In this document: positions 1 through 9,184 of the stretch, piece after piece
Layout of the letters: each line of letters begins with the position of its first letter
Position numbering within the stretch: the stretch's first letter is position 1
Assembly: GCA_027604185.1 (NCBI GenBank)
Contig: JADGKB010000087.1
Location: 1 to 62,183, forward strand
DNA length: 62,183 nt
From: Boothiomyces macroporosus
Lineage: Eukaryota > Chytridiomycota > Chytridiomycetes > Rhizophydiales > Terramycetaceae
Reading direction: 5' to 3'
Made by a program: the position numbers and the translations under genes
The notes under the pieces: generated by a model
Databases searched by the model: none
Seen by the model: only the letters and a program-made list of their open reading frames with translations
Told to the model about the DNA's origin: nothing

Positions 1-51
1 TCGCGACCCCAGGATTTGCAGTCCCATGCTCTACCACTGAGCTATCACTCC
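1..51 (-). tRNA. tRNA-Cys (GCA), 3' part cut off by window edge
   Basis: On the minus strand the 7-nt acceptor half, the GCTC/GAGC D arm and an anticodon loop carrying GCA can be read. The T arm and 3' acceptor half lie outside the window. The sequence is identical, including the four bases before the mature 5' end, to the complete copy at 3219-3290, so this is a recent duplicate or a conserved second copy. Confidence 0.93.
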
Positions 52-169
52 GTGCCTCCAGATTTTGGCTGTTCTTTATATTGAAACATTGAACATGAAT
101 GTAATTGCACAACTCAATATATTTGATGCAATCGCCCTAGGAAATCAATTAGTTTAAAAAATCTTTTTA

Positions 170-601
170 TTAGCCGACTAGCCCCCCTACATTATTGGAA
201 GGCTGACCGTTGGGATATTTACTTTGGTAATCTTTCTCTCGTCTAAACATTAGGATATGCGGTTCAGGTTCTATTTTAACTCCAATTACTATGAATCATG
301 TAATGTATCCAGCCAGGGCTTTGTTTTACACCAAATTGTCTCCATTCATGTTCAGCCATCAATCTACCCTGCGGCATCCATTTGGCTGTCTTAATTTCAA
401 GTTACCGATTTGCTTTGGAACATTTACATGCCTATATTCGTATTCGTCGTCGTAATATCGAGGTGAGTAATAAATATCGTCTTCCTACCATTAGCTTCCT
501 CTTACGTATTTCATAACATCCATATCCCTCTGTTCGGTTTCGTTGCTTTTTCTAGATCTATTTCCAAAGGAAAACTTGCCATCGCTTGAAATGGAAGACA
601 T
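170..601 (-). CDS. CKS1: Cyclin-dependent kinase regulatory subunit (Cks1/Suc1)
   Basis: The spliced gene encodes 123 aa, a small CDK-binding adaptor that helps Cdk1 recognise phosphorylated substrates. The diagnostic core is plain: [17 protein letters not shown], then [17 protein letters not shown], then [10 protein letters not shown], the last holding the HxPEPH hinge signature in slightly changed form (IHKPEPH). There are three tiny introns at 271-289 (19 nt), 386-405 (20) and 485-505 (21). Without removing them the reading frame breaks inside the conserved core. The N-terminal 35 residues are polar and family-variable, as is the Gly/Asn-rich tail. It is divergent to RPA12, with about 300 bp between the start codons. 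Confidence 0.95.
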
Positions 602-902
602 TTTCGTAACAAGTACTAGATGGGAAAAAATGATTCCGGACAAAAATCGAACCACAGAGAACGAAATAGAAATATTGAAAATTCTATCCTGCTAGTTCGA
701 TTGAAGAAGTATGGATGGAATATTTGGACTAGTCGCTATCCAGTGCAACGCTGATCTAGTGAGAAATAAACCTTTTTCCAATATCCAGTTATCATAAAAC
801 CTAGTTCCCAAGCCATTTCCGTGAATATTATTACTATCTTAACCCTCTCCATTTTTCTTTGTCGAATTCCATTTTAGTTTTTTCAATTCAAAAAAAAATT
901 AA
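602..902. promoter_or_regulatory. Divergent intergenic region between CKS1 and RPA12
   Basis: This AT-rich 301-bp stretch lies between two divergent start codons and presumably holds both promoters. A poly-A-rich leader sits directly before the RPA12 ATG. I see no convincing ORF, RNA gene or TATA box. Confidence 0.5.
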
Positions 903-1326
903 ATGAAGCAACACTCACTAGTATTTTGCCCAGACTGTGGATCATTATTAGACCAACCATCAGGAGAAGATGACCATGTAGAATGCTATTGCTGTCGAAC
1001 AGTAGTGCCAGCCTCTCGTACTTTATTTATAATGTAGAATTTGAATCGGTTGAAATTGTAACGAGAAGCAGACCAGATGTATTTTTAAACAAGCCAAAAA
1101 TTACCATGGAAGGAGCTGATAGACATAAGCATCTCAAAGAAGGGGCTACCGTAAATTACATTAATTCTAGATTCAAGACAAGTGTCCCAACTGTGGTCAC
1201 CATGAAATGGTCTTCCATACTGCTCAGTTACGTTCTGCGGATGAAGGTCAAACTGTCTTTTACAATTGTGTAAAGTGCGGGTAAGTTCATCGTTAATCTA
1301 GTCACAAGTACAGTATCAACTCTTAG
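903..1326 (+). CDS. RPA12: RNA polymerase I subunit RPA12 (TFIIS-like zinc ribbons)
   Basis: The spliced product has 120 aa and is the small Pol I subunit that supports RNA cleavage and termination. The N-terminal zinc ribbon shows CPDCG with a later CYCC pair. The C-terminal TFIIS-like ribbon reads [19 protein letters not shown] followed by [19 protein letters not shown], including the acidic DE pair that works in the cleavage centre. Introns are 1018-1037 (20 nt), 1151-1170 (20) and 1281-1301 (21). The third restores the expected C-terminal CGHKYSINS end, whereas unspliced translation stops right after CVKCG. This gene is the clearest single demonstration of the ~20-nt introns in this genome. 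Confidence 0.95.
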
Positions 1327-1395
1327 TCAATTTCATAATAAATTAATATCTATCATCGAATATTCCAAAGTGACGCAATTTTGACTTTCACGAAA

Positions 1396-3154
1396 ATGTC
1401 AACGCAGTTAAAACCACCTGCTAATAAAAAAATGAATGCAGGAGCAATAGCGCCAAAGTCGATTAGTACAAGTAATGTAAAACTAGTTACACCAAGAAGT
1501 AGAATTTTGAAGCTTCCTGAAATACAAAGGTCTGGCACTGTTGGAGATCTGGATAATAACCAAAAAAAGATAGAGTATGAGAATCCATTTCATATGCCTA
1601 CAGACGTAGAGGTTTTTGCACTAAGGGAGAATGATAGGAATTTAAAACGTCAGCAAAAACAAGCAATGAATAATATGAGTATCTATGAAAAACACTCTTC
1701 AAAGAAAAAGAATTTCAAAGCATTGCTAGCAGAAGACCAAGATGATATCGAATTTTACAAAGGAATTAGAAAAAGAGATGTCGACAAAGTCCTGGCAGCC
1801 CGACAGACGCGAGGCAATTGATTTTTAATGACAGCTGATAGACACTTGGGCAAGGAAAATCTACAAGATTTTATTGACAAGAAGAGAGAAATGTTTCTGG
1901 TTCATTACGCTCTTGGCGTTAAAAGGGACGAAATGCGAAAATTGGAAACAATCGCTCAAGTAATCCAAACTGACCAAAGAGAGAAGAGCAAAAACTGTTG
2001 GATGACGAAAAGGCTTTAGAAGAGGATGCGGCAAAGTTTGATGCATTTTTAAAGGAAAACGACAAGAATTCGGTGGAAGCTATAAAGAAAGCCGAAATGG
2101 AAACCAAAGCCAAACTGGAAAAAATCCAGGAAATCAAAAAGTTGAATGTGGCGATTATGAGTATACGTAGTGATATGACAAAAAATGAGGATCAGCTCAA
2201 AGATTTGCAAAGATACAGGCAGTTCTTGGACAAATTGACTCCAGCAGAATTCTTGGCTTCAAAGAAGGTTGATAAAGCTAATATAGAAAGAAGTTCCAAA
2301 AGAAGAGCCAGGAAAAATGAAAAAAGGAGGTTCACAATCAAAACTACTTGATGACGATAAAAAGGATTTAGTATCGGATGATGATGAACTATTAGAAGCA
2401 GATCAAGCATTAGTGTACTTCAAAACTCCAGATCAACTACTTGATATTTTTGCAGAGTTGGAAGAAAATAATTTGGCAATGATTCAAAACTGTCAAGAAA
2501 CGGAAGAAACATTGGAAGAGTTGAAAGCGAAAATTGCCGAAACTACAGCAAAGATGGAAAACGAAACTGCCAATCTGAATCAACAGATTGAATTTTTGAA
2601 TATTGCCATTGCAAAGGAAGAAGAAAAAGCAAAAATGCTGGAAGAAAGAGCCAAGTAACCAAAACTAACTTAGAATGTTTTCTTCTGGTGCAATGGGAGG
2701 AGACTCTCAGGAAAAAATGCTTGATGATTTGAACCACAAAGTAAAAGAGGTTTATAGAAGATGCCTTGGTGATACTGACGGTGACTTGTCAACTTTACAG
2801 ATGTTGACTAGCATCGAAAACCGTTTAGAGCAACTCTTTGAACAAATTGAATTGATGCCACCGGATAAAGTTGAAGAAGCAGAAAAGATGAAAGATAAAG
2901 AAAGGAGGCAGAGGTTAAGAGAAGAAAAACTGGAGGCACAAAGAGCGCTGCAGGAAGAAAGAGTGCAAAGGGCTTTGGAAAGAGCTCGCGCTCCTGTAAA
3001 GAAAAAGGTATTCAAAATTAATGCAGACTGGAAAACCTGTCGTTTTTAGATCTGCACCTCCTCAAAAGAAGAAATTAGAAGAGCATGATACGAAAAAGAA
3101 GGAAGAAGGTATTTTCTGTTAACTTTAGAGGATTTGGAGTATTACTGGAGTTGA
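1396..3154 (+). CDS. CFAP100: CFAP100/CCDC37-like ciliary coiled-coil protein (DUF4200)
   Basis: The spliced protein is 546 aa and mostly charged coiled coil. A motif NPFHMPTDVEVFALRENDRN, then KREMFLVHYALGVKRDEMRK and LEEDAAKFDAFLKENDKNSV, match the CFAP100 (CCDC37, Chlamydomonas MIA-type) family, which anchors the inner-arm dynein I1/f on axonemal doublets. Six introns of 19-21 nt are at 1814-1834 (GC-AG), 1960-1979, 2268-2286, 2655-2673, 3008-3026 and 3109-3128. The last only affects the C-terminal few residues and is less certain. ATG 1396 is the first in-frame ATG. Related DUF4200 proteins (CFAP73, CCDC38) are the alternative, but the N-terminal NPF motif favours CFAP100. This gene implies a motile flagellum. 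Confidence 0.85.
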
Positions 3155-3218
3155 ACATTACGTCAATAAATTATAACAGTGAATAATTAATGTCCAGTGC
3201 TGTTTTCGTAAAAAAAAA

Positions 3219-3290
3219 AGGAGCGAACGAGGATTGAACTCGCGACCCCAGGATTTGCAGTCCCATGCTCTACCACTGAGCTATCACTCC
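3219..3290 (-). tRNA. tRNA-Cys (GCA)
   Basis: A complete 72-nt cloverleaf is on the minus strand. The acceptor GGAGTGA pairs with TCGCTCC, the D stem is GCTC/GAGC, the anticodon loop is CTGCAAA, the T loop is TTCAATC, and the discriminator is U73, which is typical for tRNA-Cys. No intron is present. A run of ten T on the minus strand (plus 3210-3219 A-run) follows the 3' end and fits a Pol III terminator. It duplicates the copy at the window start. Confidence 0.97.
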
Positions 3291-3951
3291 GTGCAAGAAA
3301 GTTTGAAAAGTAATATATTAACTATAAGCCGTGTTTCTTTATATTCACGAATGCATATTCAAAGACTCAAACTAGGGCACATCTCACTTTGATCATAGAA
3401 ATTTTCATTGTATATTGGATATTTTTCATTGACAATATGAAATTAATTTTTGCTCTGAATTGAGTGAATTACAATGAGTTAGTTTACTGCTAATGAACAT
3501 TTCATATATCTATCAAGTTCCCAGTGTTTGATCTGCCAATAGATTTTAGATATCGCATGAAACGTTCAGGCTAAAGAAGAATTATAGCTTGACAGGCTAC
3601 TCTCCAAATCTTGAAAACTCAGGCGGTACTAGCTAACAAGAACTACAATTGGTTCGAGAATTCAGTTGGACAAGGTACAACTATCTTTACCAATTACCAT
3701 GAGAGAACAACAAAAAGTATTTAGTATTCGAGGCTGAAACGGTTGGTATCGCCTCCATAGGACGCCTCTCTCACAATACCTTTGGGACCACATATCATTG
3801 GTCCGCATAATAACCGCAAATGTTTTGCAAGCCCCCAACTCATTGAAGTCGCTGTTGAGTAAGAGCCCAGGTTTTACCTACCGCCGATTTATGAAACGTT
3901 CAATTAAATAAATACAAGCCAGTTTTTACTTCTGTAACTTATATTTATAGA
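3291..3951. other. 661-bp intergenic region before the tyrosinase gene
   Basis: No ORF or known RNA gene is recognisable. A short perfect inverted repeat (GGACCA, 8-nt loop, TGGTCC) lies at 3785-3804. The 50 bases before the tyrosinase ATG are AT-rich and probably hold its promoter. The region is unusually long for this compact window. Confidence 0.4.
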
Positions 3952-5550
3952 ATGAAGTACTCTGTAGCATTTTTACTCGCTGTCATTTCTGTAACTAATG
4001 CCGCTTGTGATAAAATTACTTATCGCAAGGAAGTCAACGATTTGACAGATGATGAATGGAATGTATATACTTCAACAATCCAAACTGCCATCAAGCAAAA
4101 CCTTTGGGATACATTTGCTAAATTCCACAATGACCTTGCTGGTCAAATCCACTGGACTGCAATTTTCCTCCCATGGCACAGAATGTTCATTCGCGATGTT
4201 GAATTAAAGTTGCAAGAAATCAATCCTGATTTCTACTTTCCATATGTTGATGAAGCTGCCTTGGGCAGTCACATCAAGGACTCTCCAGTATTCTCAAAGT
4301 CTGCTTCAGCTGCACCACAGCAATGCAGTCAGCGCTCTGTTACCTATGACTATCCATTGATGGCACCACAACTTGTCTCTAGCTACTTGCAAAAGTCTAT
4401 CAATAACAATGCTGGTTTTGTTTCATGGCACAGCGACCTGGAAGTTGAACATGGACACTTCCACATTGACATTGGTGGTGTTATGTCTACCATGCTTTCT
4501 CCTTCTGATCCATTATTCTACTCTCACCACGGTTACTATGATTTGCTCTGGGCTAATGCTCAAGTGCAATGGGGAAACAAGTATCCTCAAGTTGGTGGAG
4601 CTTTGGTAAACAATGTTGGCACTTTGGACTGGACTACTCCTTTACCTGGATACAACTTTGTTTACAATGATGTATTCAATCTCCAACACATGTGTGTTCA
4701 ATACATTCCAAGAGGCCAACCAGTTCCTAAACCAGTCACTACCACTGTTCAAACTACTACTACCGCTGCTCCAACCACCACCACTGTTGCACCAACAACT
4801 GCTGCCCCAACTACCACAGCTGTTCAAACTACCACCCAAAATATTGTTGTTACCACCACTGTTGATGGTACGACCACCACCATCCCAGCTACTACTCAAT
4901 CTAGCGATCTTGCTAAAGCAACTTCTGACCAAAATACTACTCCTATCCAAACCACTCAACCAGCTACAACTACTGCTGCTACCCAAAACTTGGCTCCAAC
5001 TACTGCTGCCACTGCCACCAACGCTCCAACTACTGCTAATGTACAAACTACCACCCAAGGTACTGTTCAACCTACCATTGCTGGTACTACTATAAACATT
5101 GTTGGAACTACCACTGTTCCAGTCCAAACCACTCAAGCTGTCACTGTGCAACCTACCACCACCAAGGTTGCAGCAGTTGTTACTACCACTCAGGCTCCAA
5201 CTTCCACCACTCCAACTGCAACTGCTACTTTCAGCTTGGTCCCAATGACCACATGTGCTCCACCATTGCCAGACTTCTGGATGCAAATGAACAACATTGA
5301 TCCAAACTATGCGCACAATGTTACCGCAAACTGCCACCAAGTCTTGAAGCAAGTTCAAAACGGCCAAACATTTGCCCCTGTTCCATTCTACAACCCATCC
5401 CAACTGACTATTTTACAAAAGGCTGTCCCAGCTGATGTTCCAAAGCCAAACCCAATCAACTCACCATCAAATAACTACGGCATCGCATCATCTGCTGTCA
5501 AGACTGCTGGTTCATTGGCCGTTTTGTTAATAGTACCTTTCATTTTGTAA
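3952..5550 (+). CDS. Secreted tyrosinase-like copper oxidase with mucin-type linker and GPI-type C-terminus
   Basis: A single uninterrupted exon encodes 532 aa. Residues 1-17 form a signal peptide. The type-3 copper site is clear: CuA reads FHNDLAGQIHWTAIFLPWHR and CuB holds HGHFHIDIGG followed by SPSDPLFYSHHGYYDLLWA. This fits phenol or catechol oxidation, hence melanin or wall cross-linking. From about residue 265 to 430 the chain is Thr/Pro/Ala/Gln-rich (TTTTxAPTTT), a likely heavily O-glycosylated stalk. A second short Cys-containing segment follows (CAPPLPDFWMQM). The end is a hydrophobic tail (AGSLAVLLIVPFIL) after small residues, as in a GPI-anchor signal. Codon use in the stalk is repetitive, and the large antiparallel ORFs there are shadows. 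The substrate is unknown. Confidence 0.93.
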   Translation: MKYSVAFLLAVISVTNAACDKITYRKEVNDLTDDEWNVYTSTIQTAIKQNLWDTFAKFHNDLAGQIHWTAIFLPWHRMFIRDVELKLQEINPDFYFPYVDEAALGSHIKDSPVFSKSASAAPQQCSQRSVTYDYPLMAPQLVSSYLQKSINNNAGFVSWHSDLEVEHGHFHIDIGGVMSTMLSPSDPLFYSHHGYYDLLWANAQVQWGNKYPQVGGALVNNVGTLDWTTPLPGYNFVYNDVFNLQHMCVQYIPRGQPVPKPVTTTVQTTTTAAPTTTTVAPTTAAPTTTAVQTTTQNIVVTTTVDGTTTTIPATTQSSDLAKATSDQNTTPIQTTQPATTTAATQNLAPTTAATATNAPTTANVQTTTQGTVQPTIAGTTINIVGTTTVPVQTTQAVTVQPTTTKVAAVVTTTQAPTSTTPTATATFSLVPMTTCAPPLPDFWMQMNNIDPNYAHNVTANCHQVLKQVQNGQTFAPVPFYNPSQLTILQKAVPADVPKPNPINSPSNNYGIASSAVKTAGSLAVLLIVPFIL

Positions 5551-5577
5551 ACCAAATAAATCATAATACAACAATAT

Positions 5578-7011
5578 TTATTTTCGGAATCGAGCTTGCA
5601 TCTGAGCAACCATCACACGAAGGCTGTTTATCAGAGCGTCAAAATATGCATTGAAAACAGATATCCCATCATACAATTGGGCAGTAAGCCGCTGTGAAAG
5701 ATATCCCAAATAAGCCAACCATTTCGAAAATTCTTGGCCAAAATACTTTGCAAATGAGTCCAATTGAGTAATGATTACAGCCAAGTAGTATTTATAAGTC
5801 TCAAAAAGCCTAGCGAGATATTGATCAATATTGTAGTCAACATAAAGCTGTTGTACTTTCTTGAACCCATCTACAATGAATACTTTTAATGCAAACAGCT
5901 GGTTAATCAAGATTGGCTTTACAATCCCCCAAATTTCAAGTAATTTGAATCCAATAGGCTCAAGCAACCACTTGATTTGTTTGAACAAGAGTGAGAGTTG
6001 GTGCGTGATTTGACGGATAAAGAAACTACTAACAGTAATTGGAAAAGTAAAGATTGTCCAATAAGATTCAATTGTAAATTTGAGGCCATAGAATGTTAGT
6101 TCCACAAGTACTCTACATTTGTCTATAAAAAACAAAAGATAGGGCATCAATAGTGGGCGATAGGTCCTATCAAACTTTTCCAATACCAGAATGACAGAGT
6201 AGATGAAGGATTTCAATATTGGCCACAGTTTCAAAGCAATTTGCTTTGACTGTTCATAGAGAGGGACAATTTGCTCATCATATAGTTTGTTGTAAAGCGC
6301 CAATGAATAGTTTGCGGCTTTGATCCAGAAATTCCAAAACATTCCTGAATATTTGTAAATCAATTCTTTTGTAGTATTGTAGATATATGGTCCATGTTGA
6401 TTAACCAACCGATAAGTTTCAATCCAGAACTTTAACGTGTATTCAATAATCTTTTCCACTACCGGTGTTAGTACTTGGGAAATAGGATCTAGGATATACT
6501 TTGAAAATAGTCGTATTGATAATCTAACCCATCTAATTTGGGCTACAATAAACCGAAAGACCGCGTTTCCGACTGAGCGAAAGAATGGCCCAAGCGAAAT
6601 GATTTTTAATATCACAAAGTGTATCATTGACAAATACGAATGAACGCATATCCTAGTTGCGAGATACACCATTAGCGGTCCAAATAGAATGATTTTTTCC
6701 AGTTTCGAATCCAGAGGTCGCACTTGAGCATTCATCGTTGGTAATTTAACCGAATTGATAAACACTAGTGATTCTGTATCAAAGTATTGTCCGAATTCCG
6801 ATAAAAAGTATTCTTTTATAGTTCGAAGAGTTGCATAAACTGTTACACCAAGAAGGAGGATTACATAGAGCGATATGAGGATTGTGGATATAAAGAATAG
6901 CGATATGGGGTTTAGTAATATGAGGGCTGTAGTGATATGCAGCAGGACAGAGCTACCTGCGTTTGGTTTTGACATAAAGTTTTTTGTGGAGAAATTAACG
7001 TCTTTTTTCAA
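5578..7011 (-). CDS. Unknown hydrophobic, aromatic-rich membrane-associated protein
   Basis: A continuous 477-aa ORF that I cannot assign to a family. Residues 15-60 make a strong hydrophobic hairpin of two transmembrane segments (LLHITTALILLNPISLFF and ISLYVILLLGVTVYATL). A third hydrophobic stretch lies near residues 105-145. The remainder is a long series of amphipathic, Tyr/Trp/Phe-rich helices with Lys and few acidic residues, such as YNKLYDEQIVPLYEQSKQ and VNQHGPYIYNTTKELIYKYS. That pattern resembles membrane- or lipid-droplet-coating helices, but this is only an impression. The start could also be the Met at codon 13 (6975). It converges with the tyrosinase gene, leaving 27 bp between the stop codons. 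Confidence 0.75.
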   Translation of the reverse strand: MKKDVNFSTKNFMSKPNAGSSVLLHITTALILLNPISLFFISTILISLYVILLLGVTVYATLRTIKEYFLSEFGQYFDTESLVFINSVKLPTMNAQVRPLDSKLEKIILFGPLMVYLATRICVHSYLSMIHFVILKIISLGPFFRSVGNAVFRFIVAQIRWVRLSIRLFSKYILDPISQVLTPVVEKIIEYTLKFWIETYRLVNQHGPYIYNTTKELIYKYSGMFWNFWIKAANYSLALYNKLYDEQIVPLYEQSKQIALKLWPILKSFIYSVILVLEKFDRTYRPLLMPYLLFFIDKCRVLVELTFYGLKFTIESYWTIFTFPITVSSFFIRQITHQLSLLFKQIKWLLEPIGFKLLEIWGIVKPILINQLFALKVFIVDGFKKVQQLYVDYNIDQYLARLFETYKYYLAVIITQLDSFAKYFGQEFSKWLAYLGYLSQRLTAQLYDGISVFNAYFDALINSLRVMVAQMQARFRK

Positions 7012-7425
7012 CCGAGGTTATCACGAAGTTTTCACGCTGAAATTCGGGTTCAACGTGGACTGGATTAGATAATAATAGAATTATCGCTTTGTTGATGGCC
7101 GTGTTGGAATAGGATCAGCTGTTGGAGGGCACTAGCAGTCCGAAAGTTTTATCCTGAATTTGGGCATGGAAATCCCATAAGGTTAAGCCAAATTCAAACT
7201 GCTGAGATAGTATGGTGCTCTTTCAATGACTTGCGATCTATTGTTAGTTACTAAAGCCAATTTGGCTGTACAAACTTGAATAGTCTATTTCGGACACTGA
7301 TCTGGACATTCTTACATAGTAACCCAATTACTAGAATCGGACCTCTTAATGAGTCATCAAGTCTCAAATTTTTCATTTTTTAATTCTCAAACTTGCCCTA
7401 TTACTTTTACCATTTTTCAAATCAC
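7012..7425. promoter_or_regulatory. Divergent intergenic region
   Basis: 414 bp separate the start of the minus-strand membrane protein from the SS18-like ATG. It is AT-rich, with poly-T/poly-A stretches close to the SS18-like ATG. I see no gene or obvious motif. Confidence 0.4.
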
Positions 7426-8121
7426 ATGCAAAACAAGGAGGTTGCAACCATTCCAGAGTTTAATCATTCAACAATCAACCAAGTGCTAGAGATAAACCGC
7501 AACCTAATACAGATACTAACAGAGTATCAGAATAATGGCTGGTACGGACAAGAATATAAAATCTATTATCAAAGGTTACAGACGAATCTTCAGTTTCTAG
7601 GGATAATAGCAGACTCTCTTCCCCGAAAGAGTCATGATAGTAAACCCAAAGCAGATCAATTGATCAGAGAAAACACTGGTGCTAAATTACCTTTCCAAGC
7701 AGGATTGAACTTGAAAGGTATTACTAGAAGAGATATCATTACTTCACTTCCAGCCCCGACAATGGTATACGTAGAGGGCAAATCCATACCTCCATTTGTA
7801 GGAACCAACCCTCAACAAGAATTGTCTTATTCTGGCTTAAAGATTGTTGATGAAGACACTGCAAGGGACTTAATGACCAGCACTATAGGAAAGAATACCA
7901 AGCAAGTAGTAGCATGGTCAAGCGACAAGAGTGACAGCGAAAGTGAAGATAAAAAGGATGATACAGAAACAGATGTAGAAGAAAAGAAAGACTTTTTGTG
8001 GAATCCTCCTCCAATAGGTATAGATAATCAATGGATCAACCACAATTGGGATATACCAGTGTTTGATTCCCTCTCTAATAACAATGACTTGGACAATCTC
8101 TTTTCCGAATTCGACCTCTAA
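7426..8121 (+). CDS. SS18/GIF-like SWI/SNF subunit (SSXT domain)
   Basis: This 231-aa single-exon protein begins with an SSXT-type helix pair: INQVLEINRNLIQILTEYQN, then YQRLQTNLQFLGIIADS. This matches the N-terminus of SS18 and plant GIF co-activators, which bind BRG1/BRM-type ATPases in BAF complexes. The central part (residues 60-160) is unassigned but looks ordered. An acidic DSESEDKKDDTETDVEEKKD segment precedes a C-terminus rich in Trp, Asn and Asp (FLWNPPPIG, then NNDLDNLFSEFDL), which looks like an activation-type tail. I chose the ATG at 7426 since upstream in-frame codons contain no ATG. Confidence 0.75.
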   Translation: MQNKEVATIPEFNHSTINQVLEINRNLIQILTEYQNNGWYGQEYKIYYQRLQTNLQFLGIIADSLPRKSHDSKPKADQLIRENTGAKLPFQAGLNLKGITRRDIITSLPAPTMVYVEGKSIPPFVGTNPQQELSYSGLKIVDEDTARDLMTSTIGKNTKQVVAWSSDKSDSESEDKKDDTETDVEEKKDFLWNPPPIGIDNQWINHNWDIPVFDSLSNNNDLDNLFSEFDL

Positions 8122-8160
8122 TATATCCACTAATTTCCATCATTTTTTATTGAATCCAAT

Positions 8161-8451
8161 TTATTGGTCTTTGTAAACAAGTGATTTCAAAAGGTCAATA
8201 CGAGCTTTTTGCTCTGCCTTTACTTTAGGATCTTCATATCTACAATTAAGTAATAATTACGGGTTCCAGAAGTTGTAGTAGAGGAAACCAACCCAAGCAA
8301 CAACTGGGATAGCTAGACGGTACTTGTATTTAAAGAAAAGACGGTCAGATAATTCTCCAAGTGTAGTTGATGAATTTACTCCAGAAAGGTCTGGGAGGAT
8401 TTTGGTTGATGAGTGACGAACTAGTCTTGGAATGAATCTGATTGGAGTCAT
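8161..8451 (-). CDS. Small single-span mitochondrial-type protein, family not identified
   Basis: The spliced product is 89 aa. It starts with a basic, Arg/Ser-containing presequence-like segment (MTPIRFIPRLVRHSST), has one membrane span (LAIPVVAWVGFLYYNFW) and a short charged C-terminus (EDPKVKAEQKARIDLLKSL). One 21-nt intron at 8240-8260 joins the span to this tail. The layout suits a small inner-membrane subunit of a respiratory complex or ATP synthase. I could not decide which. It converges with the SS18-like gene, leaving 39 bp between the stop codons, and lies next to another small mitochondrial-type gene. Confidence 0.75.
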
Positions 8452-8520
8452 TTGTGATGAGAAAAATTTTCAAAAGCAGAAATTCAAAGTCGCAATACTT
8501 TTTGTCTGGTTAGTAATTCT

Positions 8521-8603
8521 ATCTGCATGAATATATGATTGCCAACTATACCTGCATGAATATGTGATTGCTAATTATATCTGCATGAATATATGAGTAG
8601 TAT
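8521..8603. repeat. Tandem repeat, about 2.9 copies of a 29-bp unit
   Basis: The units at 8521-8549, 8550-8578 and 8579-8603 share the core TCTGCATGAATATATGATTG with few substitutions (the second unit has ACCTGCATGAATATGTGATT). The repeat sits inside the 349-bp non-coding stretch 8452-8800, upstream of the small mitochondrial-type gene at 8161-8451. The rest of that stretch shows no gene. Confidence 0.9.
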
Positions 8604-8800
8604 ATATGCTTAAAAGTAATGCAAGGAATGGACCAATAAAAGACAAATCAACCTTGCCCAGCCAGTTGGAATGCGTAAACAGATACTAGAAAGATGCTCA
8701 ATTAAAATCTTGTAAATCCAACCATATTTCAAATTTTGTTTCCAAAAACTTGTATTTATTTAGACTAATGGAATTCATATCTTGGGTGATCTACAGTTAA

Positions 8801-9136
8801 TCAATTCTTACAATGTCCTCCCTTGAAGTAGGTAGCGCAGTATCCAATTGGAACCATGACTGCTAAAAAGTGCAACAATGGGACTGGTGAATTGGTTTCA
8901 ACATATTTTTCATAATAAACTTCAAAGAATCCTTTTGGTGCCTCCTTTACTCTGTTTCCCTTTGGAATTAATTTGTAAAATGACTTCATTTTTGCAAAGA
9001 TTTCTGGGTGTGCTTGTGGGTACTTGCTGGTGAGTCTCCCTTATGTTACTCCACTATTACCGATTTCGCGGAGAGAAGAAACTCTTGGCGGGATCATTGT
9101 GGATGATGAGCGAGAAATAATGCTGATGAAGCGCAT
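8801..9136 (-). CDS. Probable mitochondrial F1Fo-ATP synthase subunit f (ATP17-like)
   Basis: The spliced protein is 104 aa. The first exon gives an Arg/Ser-rich presequence (MRFISIISRSSSTMIPPRVS). After a 21-nt intron (9040-9060) the mature part contains KGFFEVYYEKYVETNSPVPL and a single membrane span LLHFLAVMVPIGYCATYF, ending in a short His-containing tail. The Tyr-rich KYxxKY pattern followed by Pro-Leu-x-His and a GY-containing span resembles subunit f of the Fo stalk. The match is by pattern only, so another small membrane subunit is possible. The second exon also has an internal ATG at 8989, but the spliced frame supplies a good presequence. Confidence 0.65.
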
Positions 9137-9184
9137 TTGGAGAAAAAAGAATTTACGTGGCTTGTGCTTTTCACTAAATCTCTA

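Noticed and set aside
3785..3804. GGACCA/TGGTCC hairpin as a possible ncRNA element
   Set aside because: A 6-bp stem with no Pol III boxes, snRNA or snoRNA motifs nearby is not enough to claim an RNA gene.
4613..5403. Long ORFs on the other frames and strand of the tyrosinase stalk
   Set aside because: They are shadows of the ACC/ACT/CAA repeat codons (Leu/Gln-rich and Ser/Gly/Trp-rich translations) without domain features.
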